Assembly: GCF_900291015.1 (NCBI RefSeq)
Contig: NZ_OLKL01000010.1
Coordinates: 330,736-394,735 of the forward strand
Source of the DNA: Pseudomonas persica
GTDB lineage: Bacteria; Pseudomonadota; Gammaproteobacteria; Pseudomonadales; Pseudomonadaceae
Direction: 5' to 3'
DNA: 64,000 nucleotides
The first letter of the stretch is position 1. Each line of letters starts with the position of its first letter. The notes beneath the pieces were generated by a model. The model was not told where the DNA came from, did not search any database, and saw only the letters and a list, made by a program, of their open reading frames with translations. Below, in pieces: positions 31,725 through 41,156 of the stretch. The position numbers and the translations under genes are program-made.

Positions 31725-34328
31725 TCAGATATCCCAAACCACGTTGATACCGAAGTTACGTCCCGGCATGGTCAGGCGGTCGATGTTGGCTGGTTGGGTT
31801 ACAGCCGCTTCACCCTGGCCGTCGTAGCTGCGTACCGAATCCCATTGCCAGTACTTCTTGTCGGTGAGGTTGTACAGGCCGGCGTTGATGGTCACATCGT
31901 CGGTAACCTGGTAATAGCCGGTCAGGTCCAGCACCCCGTAGCCCGGGGTGCGAAACTTGGAGCTCGATCCGTCGGGCGAGTAGAAGGTGCTGTCGTCGAC
32001 GCGGGTCTTGCGCTTGACCAGTGTCCAGCTCAGCACACCGCCGTAGTGCTGTTGCTCGTAACCCAGGCCGAACACGCCCTTCAGCGGGTTGACTGTGTTC
32101 AGCGGTTCACCGGTGTCGTCATTGCGGCCGTAGGTGTAGGCAATCGAACCCTGGGTATACAGGCCCTGCGGCGCGCCGAAGTGGTCAAGGTTCAGGCGGC
32201 CCTTGACCTCGGCACCCTTGATGGTGGCGTGCTTGATGTTGTTGGCCTTGAAGGTCTGCTCCAGGTTGGCGCTTTGCACGGCGTCTTCGTCGATGAAGTC
32301 GCGATACTTGTTGTAGAACACCGCCACGTCGAAGTTGCCGGCGTCGAAGTTGCCGCGCAGGCCGGTTTCGTAGCTTTTGCTCTTCTCCGGCTCGAGGTTC
32401 GGGTTGCCTTCCACCCGGTAGCCTTGCTCGATGTTTTCGAAGCGGCCGAACATGGCCTTGGCGGTCGGGGTGCGGAAGCCTTCGGCGTACTGGCCGTACC
32501 AGGTGTAGTTGTCGTTGAATGCATAGGTCAGGCCGAATTTGGGTGACACGCGGTGCCATTTCTTGTCCGAGTCGTCCTGCGCGGTGGGCGCCGTACCAGT
32601 GGATTCCAAGCCGCGCAGGAATTCTTCGGTGAACTTCGGTTCCATGCGCGTGTAGTCGTAGCGTGCGCCCGGCATGAAGGTCCAGTTGTTCCAGCGGATT
32701 TCATCCTGCATGAACAGGCTGTAGGTATTCACGGTCGGGTCCGGGAAGTCGCTGACCAGGGCTTGGCCGTCTGCCGGGCGAGCGGCGCCCACTGCGGAGC
32801 AACCTGCGCCGACGGCCAGGCAGGTGCCGGTGCCGCTGCGTGAACCAGTGACTTTCTCATGCTTGATCGTGCTGCCGTAGGTCAGCACGTGGTCGGTCGC
32901 ACCGATGCTGAAGGCCTTGTCGAGCTGGGCGTCGAAGACCCACTGGCGGTCTTTGTAGGTGGTGTCGCGGGTACGCAGTACCTGGCGCGTGATCGGCGCA
33001 TAGACTTCCTCGGTGTGCTGGTCGGTTTTGGCGATCTGATAATTGAGGCTCCACTTCACCTGGTCGGCGACCAGCGACTCCAGGCCGTACTCATGGTTGA
33101 TGGCAAAACGTTCACGGGTGATGGTGTCGTTGCCGTTACGTGCCTTGTAGAACCCCATGCCCGTTGCGCCACCGATGAACGGGCCACCCACGGCACTGAG
33201 GATGTTCTGGTCGCGGTCATCCTTGTAGCGTTCGTAGGTAAAGCCCAGGCGCGCGTCGTCAGCGTAGTTCCAGCCCAGCTTGGCCAGCACGTTGGTGGTG
33301 CGTGCGTCCATCGGGTTGGCTTCGGTACGCGACAGGCCATCGCCACTGTGCTTGCCGTGGGTTTCGGTCTCGTGGCCGTTGCGCTGGCTCAGGTGCAACA
33401 GGCCGTCGAAGTCGCCCTGGCGGCCGGCGACGGTGGCCGAGGTCAGCCAGCTTTCATCGGCCGAGCTGTAGCCAGTCTTCAGGCGTGCTCCAACATCCTT
33501 GCCGGGCTTGATGATGTCGTCCGGGTCCAGGGTGAAGTAGCTCACCGCGCCGCCGATGGCGTTGCTGCCGTACAGCACCGAGGCCGGACCGCGGAGGATT
33601 TCCACCCGCTTGACGATCTCCGGGTCCACGTAGTTGCGCTGGGTCTGGGCGTAGGGGCCGTAGAAGAAGCTGTCGGGGATCGCTACGCCGTCAACCTGGG
33701 TGAGGATGCGCTCGCCGTCGATGCCACGGATGTTGTAGCCGTTCAGGCCGCTGCGCTGGCCGGTGCCGGCCACCGACACACCCGGCTCGTAGCGCACCAG
33801 GTCCTGGATGTTGTTGACGTTCTGCCGGTCCAGTTCCTCGCGGGTCTGCACGCTGACGGTGCTCGGCACCTGGCTGACGTCCTGGGCGCTGCGCGTGGCG
33901 CTGACCGTGACCTGTTGCAGGGCGACCACATTGGCGCTGGCCTGGCGTTCGAGCACCACATTGGCGTTACTGATCTTGCGAAAGCCCAGGCCGGTACCGT
34001 GCAGCAGGCGCTTGAGCGCGGCTTCCGGCGGTAGCGAGCCCTGCACCCCTGGCGAAGCCACGCCGTCGGCCACCTCGGCGCTGAAACCGACTTGCCAGCC
34101 AGTGACCTGGCTGAAGGCATTGATGGCCGAAACCAGCGGCTGCTGGCCGATGCTGAAGCGGTAGTCGCCCATGCGCGGGCTGCTGGCCTGGGCCGGCTCG
34201 GCGGCCAGCGCCGGCAGGCTGCAGGCGCCGCTGGCGAGCAGGGCCAGGTTCAGTAGGGAAAGGCTCAGGAGGGACAGTTGCCCCCTATGGCGAGGAAGGG
34301 TGGAGGGGCGGGTTGGACCTGTGGACAT
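31725..34328 (-). CDS. TonB-dependent heme-type receptor with signalling domain
   Basis: An 867-residue outer-membrane receptor. A signal peptide ends near residue 43 (...PALAAEPAQ). An STN signalling domain (about 54-125, YRFSIGQQPLVSAINAFSQV) marks trans-envelope signalling receptors. The TonB box region is VVALQQVTVSATR, followed by a plug (about 145-280) and a barrel ending in the aromatic NVVWDI. Barrel motifs EGFRTPTAKAMFG and EGNPNLEPEKS correspond to the FRAP and NPNL boxes of heme/hemoglobin receptors. With the sigma factor and FecR-type protein upstream and hemO downstream, it is HasR-like in layout. No hemophore gene is present. Confidence 0.92.
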   Translation of the reverse strand: MSTGPTRPSTLPRHRGQLSLLSLSLLNLALLASGACSLPALAAEPAQASSPRMGDYRFSIGQQPLVSAINAFSQVTGWQVGFSAEVADGVASPGVQGSLPPEAALKRLLHGTGLGFRKISNANVVLERQASANVVALQQVTVSATRSAQDVSQVPSTVSVQTREELDRQNVNNIQDLVRYEPGVSVAGTGQRSGLNGYNIRGIDGERILTQVDGVAIPDSFFYGPYAQTQRNYVDPEIVKRVEILRGPASVLYGSNAIGGAVSYFTLDPDDIIKPGKDVGARLKTGYSSADESWLTSATVAGRQGDFDGLLHLSQRNGHETETHGKHSGDGLSRTEANPMDARTTNVLAKLGWNYADDARLGFTYERYKDDRDQNILSAVGGPFIGGATGMGFYKARNGNDTITRERFAINHEYGLESLVADQVKWSLNYQIAKTDQHTEEVYAPITRQVLRTRDTTYKDRQWVFDAQLDKAFSIGATDHVLTYGSTIKHEKVTGSRSGTGTCLAVGAGCSAVGAARPADGQALVSDFPDPTVNTYSLFMQDEIRWNNWTFMPGARYDYTRMEPKFTEEFLRGLESTGTAPTAQDDSDKKWHRVSPKFGLTYAFNDNYTWYGQYAEGFRTPTAKAMFGRFENIEQGYRVEGNPNLEPEKSKSYETGLRGNFDAGNFDVAVFYNKYRDFIDEDAVQSANLEQTFKANNIKHATIKGAEVKGRLNLDHFGAPQGLYTQGSIAYTYGRNDDTGEPLNTVNPLKGVFGLGYEQQHYGGVLSWTLVKRKTRVDDSTFYSPDGSSSKFRTPGYGVLDLTGYYQVTDDVTINAGLYNLTDKKYWQWDSVRSYDGQGEAAVTQPANIDRLTMPGRNFGINVVWDI

Positions 34329-34483
34329 CGGAAGCGCTCCCTGACGCGCGGACTGTTATAGGTGATGGCTGTCCTCGCATTTAAACGAGAATCAGTTGCA
34401 TCGGCTATAACGAGACGGGTGGGGTAGCGTGACTGCGTAAAAATAAATTCAGGGGCCACGATCATGTGTTGCCAGCACAGTCC

Positions 34484-34570
34484 TCATCGCCGGCAAGCCG
34501 GCTCTCACAGGGAGATCACATGGCTTGAGGCCGATGTGGTCGGGGGGGGAGCTGGCTTGCCGGCGATCAG
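34484..34570. repeat. GCCGGCAAGCC-type inverted pair upstream of the receptor gene
   Basis: Left arm CATCGCCGGCAAGCCGGCTC, right arm GAGCTGGCTTGCCGGCGATC, separated by about 45 bases. It lies in the 260-base gap between the anti-sigma gene and the receptor gene. Confidence 0.85.
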
Positions 34571-34588
34571 GCCGAGACAGGCAAAAGA

Positions 34589-35551
34589 TCAGTTCAGGAT
34601 GACCAGCGCCGGGTACTCATGCAGCCGTGCCGAGGTGATGTGGGCCAGTGCGCGCAGGGTTTCCAGCGGCTGGTCGAGGCGGTAGTTGCCGGTGACCGCC
34701 ATGTCTTCCAGCTGTGCGTTGCGGTTGATGATCCAGCCCGGGTAGTAGCGCTGCACCTCGGCCAGCACCTGGCTCAGCGGGCAATTCTCGAACACCAGGC
34801 GGCCGTCGACCCAGGCCAGGTCCTTGTGCATGTCGGGGCGCTGGCGCTGGCCAAAGCCCTCTGGGCCAACACTGATGCTGTCGCCGGCACTCAGACGAAT
34901 GCGCTGGTCGCGGCTGCCCTGCAGGTCGACATCGCCGCGCTGTACCCGCACCTGTGCCTCGCCGTCGAGGTAGCGCACGGCAAAATCGGTGTCGCGCACC
35001 TGGGCGCGCAACGGCCCGGCCTGCACTTCCAGCGGCAGCAGTGCGCCCTCGGGGACCTGGAAATAGGCCTCACCCTGCAGCAGGCGGGCGACCTGGCGGC
35101 CGTCACGGTGGTCGCTGGCAAACGCCGAATTGGTGTTGAGCAGCACTTTCGCCCCGTCTTCCAGCTGCAGGCGCTGGCGCTCGCCCACCACCGTCAGGTG
35201 GTCGGCCTGCAGGCGCATTGGCAGGTTGCCAAGGGTGACCAGCCCGACCAGCAGTAGCGCCGCCGTGGCCAAGGGTTTGCAGTGGCTGCGCAGGCGCCCG
35301 CGCCACGAGCGACGCTGTTGCTGGTGCATCTGCACGGCCACCTGGTGCAGCGGCGCGCCGTTCCACAGGGCTTCTGCCTCGACATAGGCCTCGGCATTTT
35401 CCGGTGCCGCGCTCAGCCAGGCTTCGAAGGCCTGGGTGTCCTCGGCGTCGGCGCATTGCAGGCGCACCAGCCAGTCCAGCGCCTCGTCCATGGCACGAGC
35501 ACGGGCGAGGGGCCCGGCGGGTGACGGGCGAGGGGCGGTGCTGTCGGTCAC
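34589..35551 (-). CDS. FecR-family anti-sigma / sigma regulator
   Basis: A 320-residue single-pass inner-membrane regulator. The cytoplasmic N-terminal domain (EALDWLVRLQCADAEDTQAF) should hold the ECF sigma factor. A membrane helix lies near residues 95-112 (ATAALLLVGLVTLGNL), followed by a periplasmic FecR domain (VVGERQRLQLEDGAKVLLNT) and a C-terminal STN-like part that would touch the receptor's signalling domain. I chose the GTG at 35551 (VTDSTAPRPSP), which has AAGGA seven bases ahead. An ATG 75 bases upstream lacks a ribosome site and would overlap the sigma gene. It is transcribed with the sigma factor gene. Confidence 0.92.
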   Translation of the reverse strand: MTDSTAPRPSPAGPLARARAMDEALDWLVRLQCADAEDTQAFEAWLSAAPENAEAYVEAEALWNGAPLHQVAVQMHQQQRRSWRGRLRSHCKPLATAALLLVGLVTLGNLPMRLQADHLTVVGERQRLQLEDGAKVLLNTNSAFASDHRDGRQVARLLQGEAYFQVPEGALLPLEVQAGPLRAQVRDTDFAVRYLDGEAQVRVQRGDVDLQGSRDQRIRLSAGDSISVGPEGFGQRQRPDMHKDLAWVDGRLVFENCPLSQVLAEVQRYYPGWIINRNAQLEDMAVTGNYRLDQPLETLRALAHITSARLHEYPALVILN

Positions 35552-35622
35552 GGTGAGTCCTTGAATGATTTTTTGCGAATGATCAAGGCTGAGGCGGGGT
35601 GTGGCAAGGGCTTTGCGTTGCC

Positions 35623-36135
35623 TCACTTGAGGCGCTCGGCGACACCCATGCAGATCGCCATGATCAGTTTCAGTTCCTTCTGTACCGTGCTGGGCGAAAC
35701 ATTCAGTTGTTTGGCGATTTCCAGGTAGGTGGCGCCATGCAGGCGGCTGAGGATGAAGATGCGCTGCTGGCGTTCGCTCAACTGGTCGAGGCTGACGCTC
35801 AGCTGCTTGAGCAACCGTTCGGCATGGGCGGCATCCTCGCTGCTGGTGGCCGGCGCGGCCACGCTGTGCAGGACTTCATCGGGTACATCGTCGACCAGCA
35901 TGCGCGATTGCACCCGGCGCGCGCGCAGGTGGTCGAGGGCCAGGTTGCGCGCGGTCTGGAACACGAACGGTTCGATGTGTTCGATGGGGCGCTCACCGAG
36001 GGCTCGGGACACCCGCAAGTAGGTTTCCTGCAACAGGTCCTCGGCCGTGCTGGGGTTGCCCACCATGCGTTGCAAGGTGCGCAGCAGGGTAAGGCGCTGG
36101 ACGAGGAAGACAGCGTTGAACCGGGACTGACTCAC
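35623..36135 (-). CDS. FecI-type ECF sigma factor
   Basis: A 170-residue extracytoplasmic-function sigma factor. Region 2 contains GNPSTAEDLLQETYLRVSRA (residues 27-46), followed by FVFQTARNLALDHLRARR. Region 4 near the C-terminus is a helix-turn-helix, LHGATYLEIAKQLNVSPSTV. A strong Fur box precedes the gene, so it is made under iron limitation. It should then be freed by the anti-sigma protein on ligand binding and transcribe the TonB receptor gene. Assignment of heme rather than a siderophore as the signal comes from hemO downstream. Confidence 0.93.
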   Translation of the reverse strand: MSQSRFNAVFLVQRLTLLRTLQRMVGNPSTAEDLLQETYLRVSRALGERPIEHIEPFVFQTARNLALDHLRARRVQSRMLVDDVPDEVLHSVAAPATSSEDAAHAERLLKQLSVSLDQLSERQQRIFILSRLHGATYLEIAKQLNVSPSTVQKELKLIMAICMGVAERLK

Positions 36136-36160
36136 GGGGGGACCTGACCGACGAAAAGTT

Positions 36161-36179
36161 AATGATAATGCTTATCATC
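36161..36179 (-). promoter_or_regulatory. Fur box before the sigma factor operon
   Basis: AATGATAATGCTTATCATC contains the perfect dyad TGATAA-TGC-TTATCA (36163-36177), the classical iron-repressor half-sites. It lies about 26 bases upstream of the sigma-factor start codon, where it would block the promoter. Confidence 0.88.
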
Positions 36180-36258
36180 ACTATGTGTGGTCAAGTCTGG
36201 AAATGTTAGGAAAAGGTAAAGATTGTGAGTGGGGGCATGACGGAAGTTTTTCTGTGTT

Positions 36259-36298
36259 TGTGAGATCGAGCGCCGCACGGGCGGCGCTCGATCTCACA
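36259..36298. repeat. 18-bp perfect inverted repeat after gap
   Basis: TGTGAGATCGAGCGCCGC at 36259-36276 is the exact complement of GCGGCGCTCGATCTCACA at 36281-36298, around the 4-base loop ACGG. It lies 24 bases past the gap stop. Neither side has a T-tract, so it is an unusual terminator or a separate repeat element. A smaller hairpin, GCGGCA-AAAA-TGCCGC, at 36300-36315 lies directly next to it. Confidence 0.75.
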
Positions 36299-36322
36299 GG
36301 CGGCAAAAATGCCGCGCCATAC

Positions 36323-37324
36323 TCACCGGGCGCGACACAACGCCAGGCAGTTATCCAGCATGCGGTTACTGAATCCCCACTCGTTGTCATACCACGCCAG
36401 CACTTTGAGCATGCGCCCATTGGCCCGGGTATGGTTGGCATCGAAGATCGACGACAGCGGGTTGTGGTTGAAGTCGCAGGAAACCAGCGGCAAGGCGTTG
36501 TAGCCCAATACCCGGGAGTGCTTGCTGGCTTCGAGGAACAGCTGGTTGACCTGCTCGGCCGTGGCCTCGCGCTTGAGGTTGACGGTGAGGTCCACCAGCG
36601 ACACGTTGATCACCGGCACCCGCACCGCCATGCCGGTCAGCTTGCCGGCCAGCTCCGGCAGCACCAGGCCCACGGCCTCGGCGGCGCCGGTCTTGCTCGG
36701 GATCATCGACTGGGTTGCCGAGCGCGCACGGTACGGGTCGCCGTGGTACACGTCGGTCAGCACCTGGTCGTTGGTATAGGCGTGGATGGTGGTCATCAGG
36801 CCCTGTTCGATACCGAACTCGCGGTGCAGCACCTGGGCGATCGGCGCCAGGCAGTTGGTGGTGCAGGAGGCGTTGGAAATGATCTGGTGCGAAGCCCGCA
36901 GAATATCGTGGTTGACCCCGTACACCACGGTGGCATCGGCACCTTTTGCCGGTGCCGAGACAATCACCTTGCCAGCCCCTGCGGCCAGGTGTGCGGCGGC
37001 CTTGGCGCGTTCGGTGAACAGCCCGGTGCATTCGAACACCACGTCGATCGCTTCGGCCTTCCAGGGCAGTTCGGCCGGGTTGCGGATGGCACTGACCGCG
37101 ATACGGTCACCATTGACCGTCAGGCTCTCGTGGTCGGCCTCGACGCTGGCATCGAAGGTGCCGTGCACGCTGTCGTACTTGAGCAGGTGGGCATTCATGG
37201 CGCTGTCGCCCAGGTCGTTGATGGCGACGACCTGCAGGTCCTGGCGGTAGCCTTGGGTATACAGTGCGCGCAGGACGTTGCGCCCGATGCGGCCGAATCC
37301 ATTGATGGCGATGCGTAGGGTCAT
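36323..37324 (-). CDS. gap: Glyceraldehyde-3-phosphate dehydrogenase, type I
   Basis: Oxidises glyceraldehyde 3-phosphate, the second product of the Entner-Doudoroff aldolase, to 1,3-bisphosphoglycerate. The protein is 333 residues. The NAD-binding N-terminus is [15 protein letters not shown], and the active-site cysteine is in the canonical [12 protein letters not shown] near residue 152. The start at 37324 ([14 protein letters not shown]) is fixed by homology; the open frame runs 17 codons further. It is divergent from edd across 265 bases that carry two HexR-type operators. It is the glycolytic copy by context (gap-1 in P. putida naming as I recall). Confidence 0.96.
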   Translation of the reverse strand: MTLRIAINGFGRIGRNVLRALYTQGYRQDLQVVAINDLGDSAMNAHLLKYDSVHGTFDASVEADHESLTVNGDRIAVSAIRNPAELPWKAEAIDVVFECTGLFTERAKAAAHLAAGAGKVIVSAPAKGADATVVYGVNHDILRASHQIISNASCTTNCLAPIAQVLHREFGIEQGLMTTIHAYTNDQVLTDVYHGDPYRARSATQSMIPSKTGAAEAVGLVLPELAGKLTGMAVRVPVINVSLVDLTVNLKREATAEQVNQLFLEASKHSRVLGYNALPLVSCDFNHNPLSSIFDANHTRANGRMLKVLAWYDNEWGFSNRMLDNCLALCRAR

Positions 37325-37388
37325 GGCAGTACCTCTGGCAGTCCGAGTGAAACCTGTGGCACAAAGGAGCTTCACTGAAACGGTTTTG

Positions 37389-37403
37389 TTGTTGGAATTA
37401 CAA
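37389..37403 (-). promoter_or_regulatory. HexR operator for gap
   Basis: TTGT-TGGAATT-ACAA, a perfect TTGT-N7-ACAA match to the HexR operator described for P. putida. It is located 65 bases before the gap start codon. Confidence 0.75.
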
Positions 37404-37450
37404 GATTATTCACTATTCGATAGAAAACAAGCCTTTTTAGTGGCAGTATT

Positions 37451-37466
37451 TTGTTTAAACATACAA
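37451..37466 (+). promoter_or_regulatory. HexR operator for edd
   Basis: TTGT-TTAAACAT-ACAA, a perfect TTGT-N8-ACAA match, about 125 bases before the edd ATG. It pairs with the site facing gap, so each divergent gene has its own operator. KDPG, the edd product, is the known ligand that releases HexR. Confidence 0.75.
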
Positions 37467-37589
37467 CGAGTGGTTGGGCGACGTGCCTCCACCGATGCAG
37501 CGGGCTCCTCTACCTTGAGCCTAGGCCGCAATCGTTTGGAGGGGAAATGCCCGGCAAACCGCCCTTACAATTAGCCTGGAGTCCAGTAC

Positions 37590-39416
37590 ATGCATCCGCG
37601 CATCCTTGAGGTCACCCAGCGGCTGGTCGAACGTAGCCGTGCCACCCGCGAACGCTACCTGCAGCTGATTCGCGGCGCGGCCAGTGACGGCCCCATGCGT
37701 GCCAGCCTGCAGTGCGCCAACTTCGCCCACGGCGTGGCCGGTTGCGGCAGCGACGACAAGCAGACCCTGCGCCTGATGAACGCGGCCAACGTGGCCATCG
37801 TCTCGGCCTACAACGACATGCTTTCGGCGCACCAGCCGTACCAGCACTTTCCCGAGCAGATCAAGCAGGCCCTGCGCGAGGTTGGCTCGGTCGGCCAGTT
37901 CGCCGGTGGCGTGCCGGCCATGTGCGATGGCGTGACCCAGGGCGAGCCGGGCATGGAACTGGCCATCGCCAGCCGCGAAGTGATTGCCATGTCCACCGCC
38001 GTGGCCCTGTCGCACAACATGTTCGATGCCGCGCTGATGCTGGGCATCTGCGACAAGATCGTCCCCGGCCTGATGATGGGCGCGCTGCGCTTCGGTCACC
38101 TGCCGACCATCTTCGTCCCGGGCGGGCCGATGGTCTCCGGTATTTCCAACAAGCAGAAGGCCGACGTGCGTCAGCGCTACGCCGAGGGCAAGGCCAGCCG
38201 TGAAGAGCTGCTGGAGTCGGAGATGAAGTCCTACCACAGCCCTGGCACCTGCACCTTCTACGGTACTGCCAACACCAACCAGCTGGTGATGGAAGTAATG
38301 GGCCTGCACCTGCCCGGCGCCTCGTTCGTCAACCCCTACACGCCGCTGCGCGACGCGCTCACCGCCGAGGCCGCGCAGCAGGTCACGCGCATGACCAAGG
38401 CCAGCGGCAGCTTCATGCCGCTGGGTGAAATCGTCGACGAGAAGGCGCTGGTCAACTCCATCGTCGCCTTGCACGCCACCGGCGGTTCGACCAACCACAC
38501 CCTGCACATCCCGGCGATTGCCCAGGCTGCGGGTATCCAGCTGACCTGGCAGGACATGGCCGACCTGTCCGAGGTGGTGCCGACCCTGTCCCACGTCTAC
38601 CCCAACGGCAAGGCCGACATCAACCACTTCCAGGCCGCGGGCGGCATGGCCTTCCTGATCCGCGAGCTGCTCGATGCCGGGCTGCTGCACGAAGACGTCA
38701 ACACCGTGGCCGGCCATGGCCTGCGCCGCTACACCCAGGAGCCGTTCCTCGACAACGGCACGCTGGTGTGGCGCGAAGGGCCGCAGCACAGTCTGGACGA
38801 AAGCATCCTGCGCCCGGTGGCGCGGCCGTTCTCCGCCGAAGGTGGCCTGCGGGTGATGGAGGGCAACCTCGGCCGAGGGGTAATGAAGGTGTCCGCTGTC
38901 GCCCGCGAGCACCAGGTGGTCGAGGCCCCGGCGCGAGTGTTCCATGACCAGCAGTCGTTGGCCGATGCGTTCAAGGCCGGCGAGCTGGAGTGTGACTTCG
39001 TCGCCGTGGTGCGCTTCCAGGGCCCACGCTGCAACGGCATGCCGGAACTGCACAAGCTCACGCCGTTCCTCGGCGTGCTGCAGGACCGCGGCTTCAAGGT
39101 GGCGTTGGTCACCGACGGGCGCATGTCCGGAGCCTCGGGCAAGATCCCTGCGGCCATTCACGTTTGCCCCGAGGCTTATGACGGCGGCCCGCTGGCGCGG
39201 GTGCGCGATGGTGATATTGTGCGGGTCGATGGTGTCGAAGGCACGCTGCGGGTAATGGTATCGGCCGAAGAACTGGCCAGCCGCGACCTGCCGCCGGCGC
39301 CCCAGGGCAACGACCTGGGCTGCGGGCGCGAGCTGTTCGGCTTCATGCGCATGGCGTTCAGCCCGGCAGAGCAGGGCGCCAGTGCGTTCACCTCGGCCCT
39401 GGAGAACCTCAAATGA
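37590..39416 (+). CDS. edd: 6-phosphogluconate dehydratase
   Basis: Dehydrates 6-phosphogluconate to KDPG, the defining step of the Entner-Doudoroff pathway, using an iron-sulfur cluster. The protein is 608 residues, the family's normal length. Dihydroxyacid-dehydratase-type signatures are visible: [20 protein letters not shown] near residue 37, [11 protein letters not shown] near 112, [18 protein letters not shown] near 217, and the C-terminal [18 protein letters not shown]. It is the first gene of edd-glk-gltR-gtrS, and its stop overlaps the glk ATG by four bases. HexR repression is expected from the operator upstream. Confidence 0.98.
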   Translation: MHPRILEVTQRLVERSRATRERYLQLIRGAASDGPMRASLQCANFAHGVAGCGSDDKQTLRLMNAANVAIVSAYNDMLSAHQPYQHFPEQIKQALREVGSVGQFAGGVPAMCDGVTQGEPGMELAIASREVIAMSTAVALSHNMFDAALMLGICDKIVPGLMMGALRFGHLPTIFVPGGPMVSGISNKQKADVRQRYAEGKASREELLESEMKSYHSPGTCTFYGTANTNQLVMEVMGLHLPGASFVNPYTPLRDALTAEAAQQVTRMTKASGSFMPLGEIVDEKALVNSIVALHATGGSTNHTLHIPAIAQAAGIQLTWQDMADLSEVVPTLSHVYPNGKADINHFQAAGGMAFLIRELLDAGLLHEDVNTVAGHGLRRYTQEPFLDNGTLVWREGPQHSLDESILRPVARPFSAEGGLRVMEGNLGRGVMKVSAVAREHQVVEAPARVFHDQQSLADAFKAGELECDFVAVVRFQGPRCNGMPELHKLTPFLGVLQDRGFKVALVTDGRMSGASGKIPAAIHVCPEAYDGGPLARVRDGDIVRVDGVEGTLRVMVSAEELASRDLPPAPQGNDLGCGRELFGFMRMAFSPAEQGASAFTSALENLK

Positions 39417-40372
39417 AGGACCTGCTGGTTGGCGACATTGGCGGCACCAATGCCCGTTTTGCGTTGTGGCGTGACAACCAGCTGCATGAAGTGAAAGTGT
39501 TCGCCACCGCGGACTACACCTGCCCGGAACAAGCCATCGAAGCCTACCTGGAAGGCCAGGGTATCGCCCGCGGTGGCTTGGCGGCGGTGTGCCTGGCGGT
39601 AGCCGGGCCGGTCGATGGCGATGAGTTCCGCTTCACCAACAACCACTGGCGCCTGAGCCGCGCGGCCTTCTGCCAGACATTGCAGGTGGAGCGGCTGCTG
39701 CTGATCAACGATTTTACCGCCATGGCGCTGGGCATGACCCGCCTGCGCCCTGGCGAGTTCCGTGAAGTGTGCCCAGGCCAGGCAGACCTGTCGCGACCGG
39801 CCCTGGTCATCGGCCCGGGTACCGGGCTGGGCGTGGGCGCGCTGCTGCGCCTGGGCGAGCAGCACTGGCAGGCCCTGCCGGGGGAGGGCGGGCACGTCGA
39901 CCTGCCGGTGGGCAATGCCCGCGAGGCGGCGATTCACCAACAGATTCACGGCCAGATCGGCCATGTCAGCGCCGAGACCGTGCTCAGTGGCGGTGGCCTG
40001 CTGCGCCTGTACCAGGCAATCTGCGCGCTGGATGGCGACATCCCCCGACACACCACCCCGGCGCAGATCACCGATGCCGCGTTGGGCGGCGAGCCACGGG
40101 CATTAGCGGTGATCGAGCAGTTCTGCCGGTTCCTTGGCCGTGTAGCCGGTAACAATGTTCTGACCCTGGGGGCGAGGGGTGGGGTTTATATTGTCGGAGG
40201 CGTAATCCCGCGCTTTGCCGAGCTGTTCGTGCGCAGCGGGTTTGCCGCGAGCTTTTCTGACAAGGGCTGCATGAGTGGCTATTTCGCTGGCGTGCCGGTT
40301 TGGCTGGTGACGGCGGAGTTTTCCGGGTTGCTGGGGGCCGGGGTGGCTTTGCAGCAGGCGCTGGATCACTGA
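39413..40372 (+). CDS. glk: Glucokinase
   Basis: Phosphorylates cytoplasmic glucose to glucose 6-phosphate, feeding Zwf. The protein is 319 residues of the bacterial Glk family. The ATP-phosphate loop is [15 protein letters not shown] at the N-terminus, the catalytic aspartate lies in [12 protein letters not shown] near residue 101, and [14 protein letters not shown] lies near 131. The sugar-binding region is [11 protein letters not shown] near 159. Translation is coupled to edd through an ATGA overlap. Glucose reaching this enzyme comes through GtsABCD encoded downstream. Confidence 0.97.
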   Translation: MKDLLVGDIGGTNARFALWRDNQLHEVKVFATADYTCPEQAIEAYLEGQGIARGGLAAVCLAVAGPVDGDEFRFTNNHWRLSRAAFCQTLQVERLLLINDFTAMALGMTRLRPGEFREVCPGQADLSRPALVIGPGTGLGVGALLRLGEQHWQALPGEGGHVDLPVGNAREAAIHQQIHGQIGHVSAETVLSGGGLLRLYQAICALDGDIPRHTTPAQITDAALGGEPRALAVIEQFCRFLGRVAGNNVLTLGARGGVYIVGGVIPRFAELFVRSGFAASFSDKGCMSGYFAGVPVWLVTAEFSGLLGAGVALQQALDH

Positions 40373-40430
40373 CTGCAGCCCAGTAAAAACAGGCAACGAA
40401 GACCTGTAACTGACAAAAGGAAGGACCACC

Positions 40431-41156
40431 TTGAGCACTGCCGGCAAATCGATCCTGATGGTCGACGACGACCAGGAAATCCGCGAACTGCTGCAAACCT
40501 ACCTGAGCCGCTCCGGCTTCCAGGTGCATGCCGAAGCCGACGGCAAGGGCTTTCGCCGTGCCCTGGAAACCACCCCCTGCGACCTGGTCATCCTCGATGT
40601 CATGCTGCCCGACGAAGACGGCTTCAGCCTGTGCCGCTGGGTACGCCAGCACCCGCGTCAGGCACGGGTACCGATCATCATGCTCACCGCCAGCTCCGAC
40701 GAAACCGACCGCGTCATCGGCCTGGAGCTGGGCGCCGACGACTACCTGGGCAAGCCGTTCAGCCCCCGTGAACTGCAAGCGCGGATCAAGGCCCTGCTGC
40801 GTCGCGCCGAGTTCGGCCAGGCGGCGCCGGGCAGTGCCGTGCTGGCCTTCGACGACTGGCGCCTGGACACGGTCAGCCACCGGCTGTTCCATCGCGATGG
40901 CGAGGAAGTGATTCTGTCCGGTGCCGACTTCGCCCTGCTCAAGCTGTTCCTCGACCACCCACAGCAGATCCTCGACCGCGACACCATCGGCAACGCCACC
41001 CGTGGCCGCGAGCCGATGCCGCTGGACCGCATCGTCGACATGGCGGTCAGCCGCCTGCGCCAGCGCCTGCGCGATACCGACAAACCCCCCCGGCTGATCC
41101 GCACTGTACGCGGCAGTGGCTACCTGTTGGCTACCCATGTCTGCAGTGCGCCCTGA
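40431..41156 (+). CDS. gltR: OmpR-family response regulator GltR
   Basis: Response regulator of 241 residues. In the receiver domain (1-120) the acidic pocket is VDDDQE, the phosphorylated aspartate is in LVILDVMLPDEDG and the lysine in YLGKPFSPREL. A winged-helix DNA-binding domain occupies 135-235 (GREPMPLDRIVDMAVSRLRQ). In P. putida and P. aeruginosa GltR with GtrS controls the gts/oprB glucose uptake genes and, in P. aeruginosa, exotoxin expression. The start is TTG at 40431 with AAGGAAGGA a few bases upstream. The last 20 bases overlap the sensor gene, so the pair is co-translated. Confidence 0.94.
   Translation: MSTAGKSILMVDDDQEIRELLQTYLSRSGFQVHAEADGKGFRRALETTPCDLVILDVMLPDEDGFSLCRWVRQHPRQARVPIIMLTASSDETDRVIGLELGADDYLGKPFSPRELQARIKALLRRAEFGQAAPGSAVLAFDDWRLDTVSHRLFHRDGEEVILSGADFALLKLFLDHPQQILDRDTIGNATRGREPMPLDRIVDMAVSRLRQRLRDTDKPPRLIRTVRGSGYLLATHVCSAP

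Noticed and set aside
34381..34399. Possible Fur box before the TonB receptor gene
   Set aside because: Only about 10 of 19 positions match, with no clear dyad. An ECF sigma-dependent promoter is more likely there.
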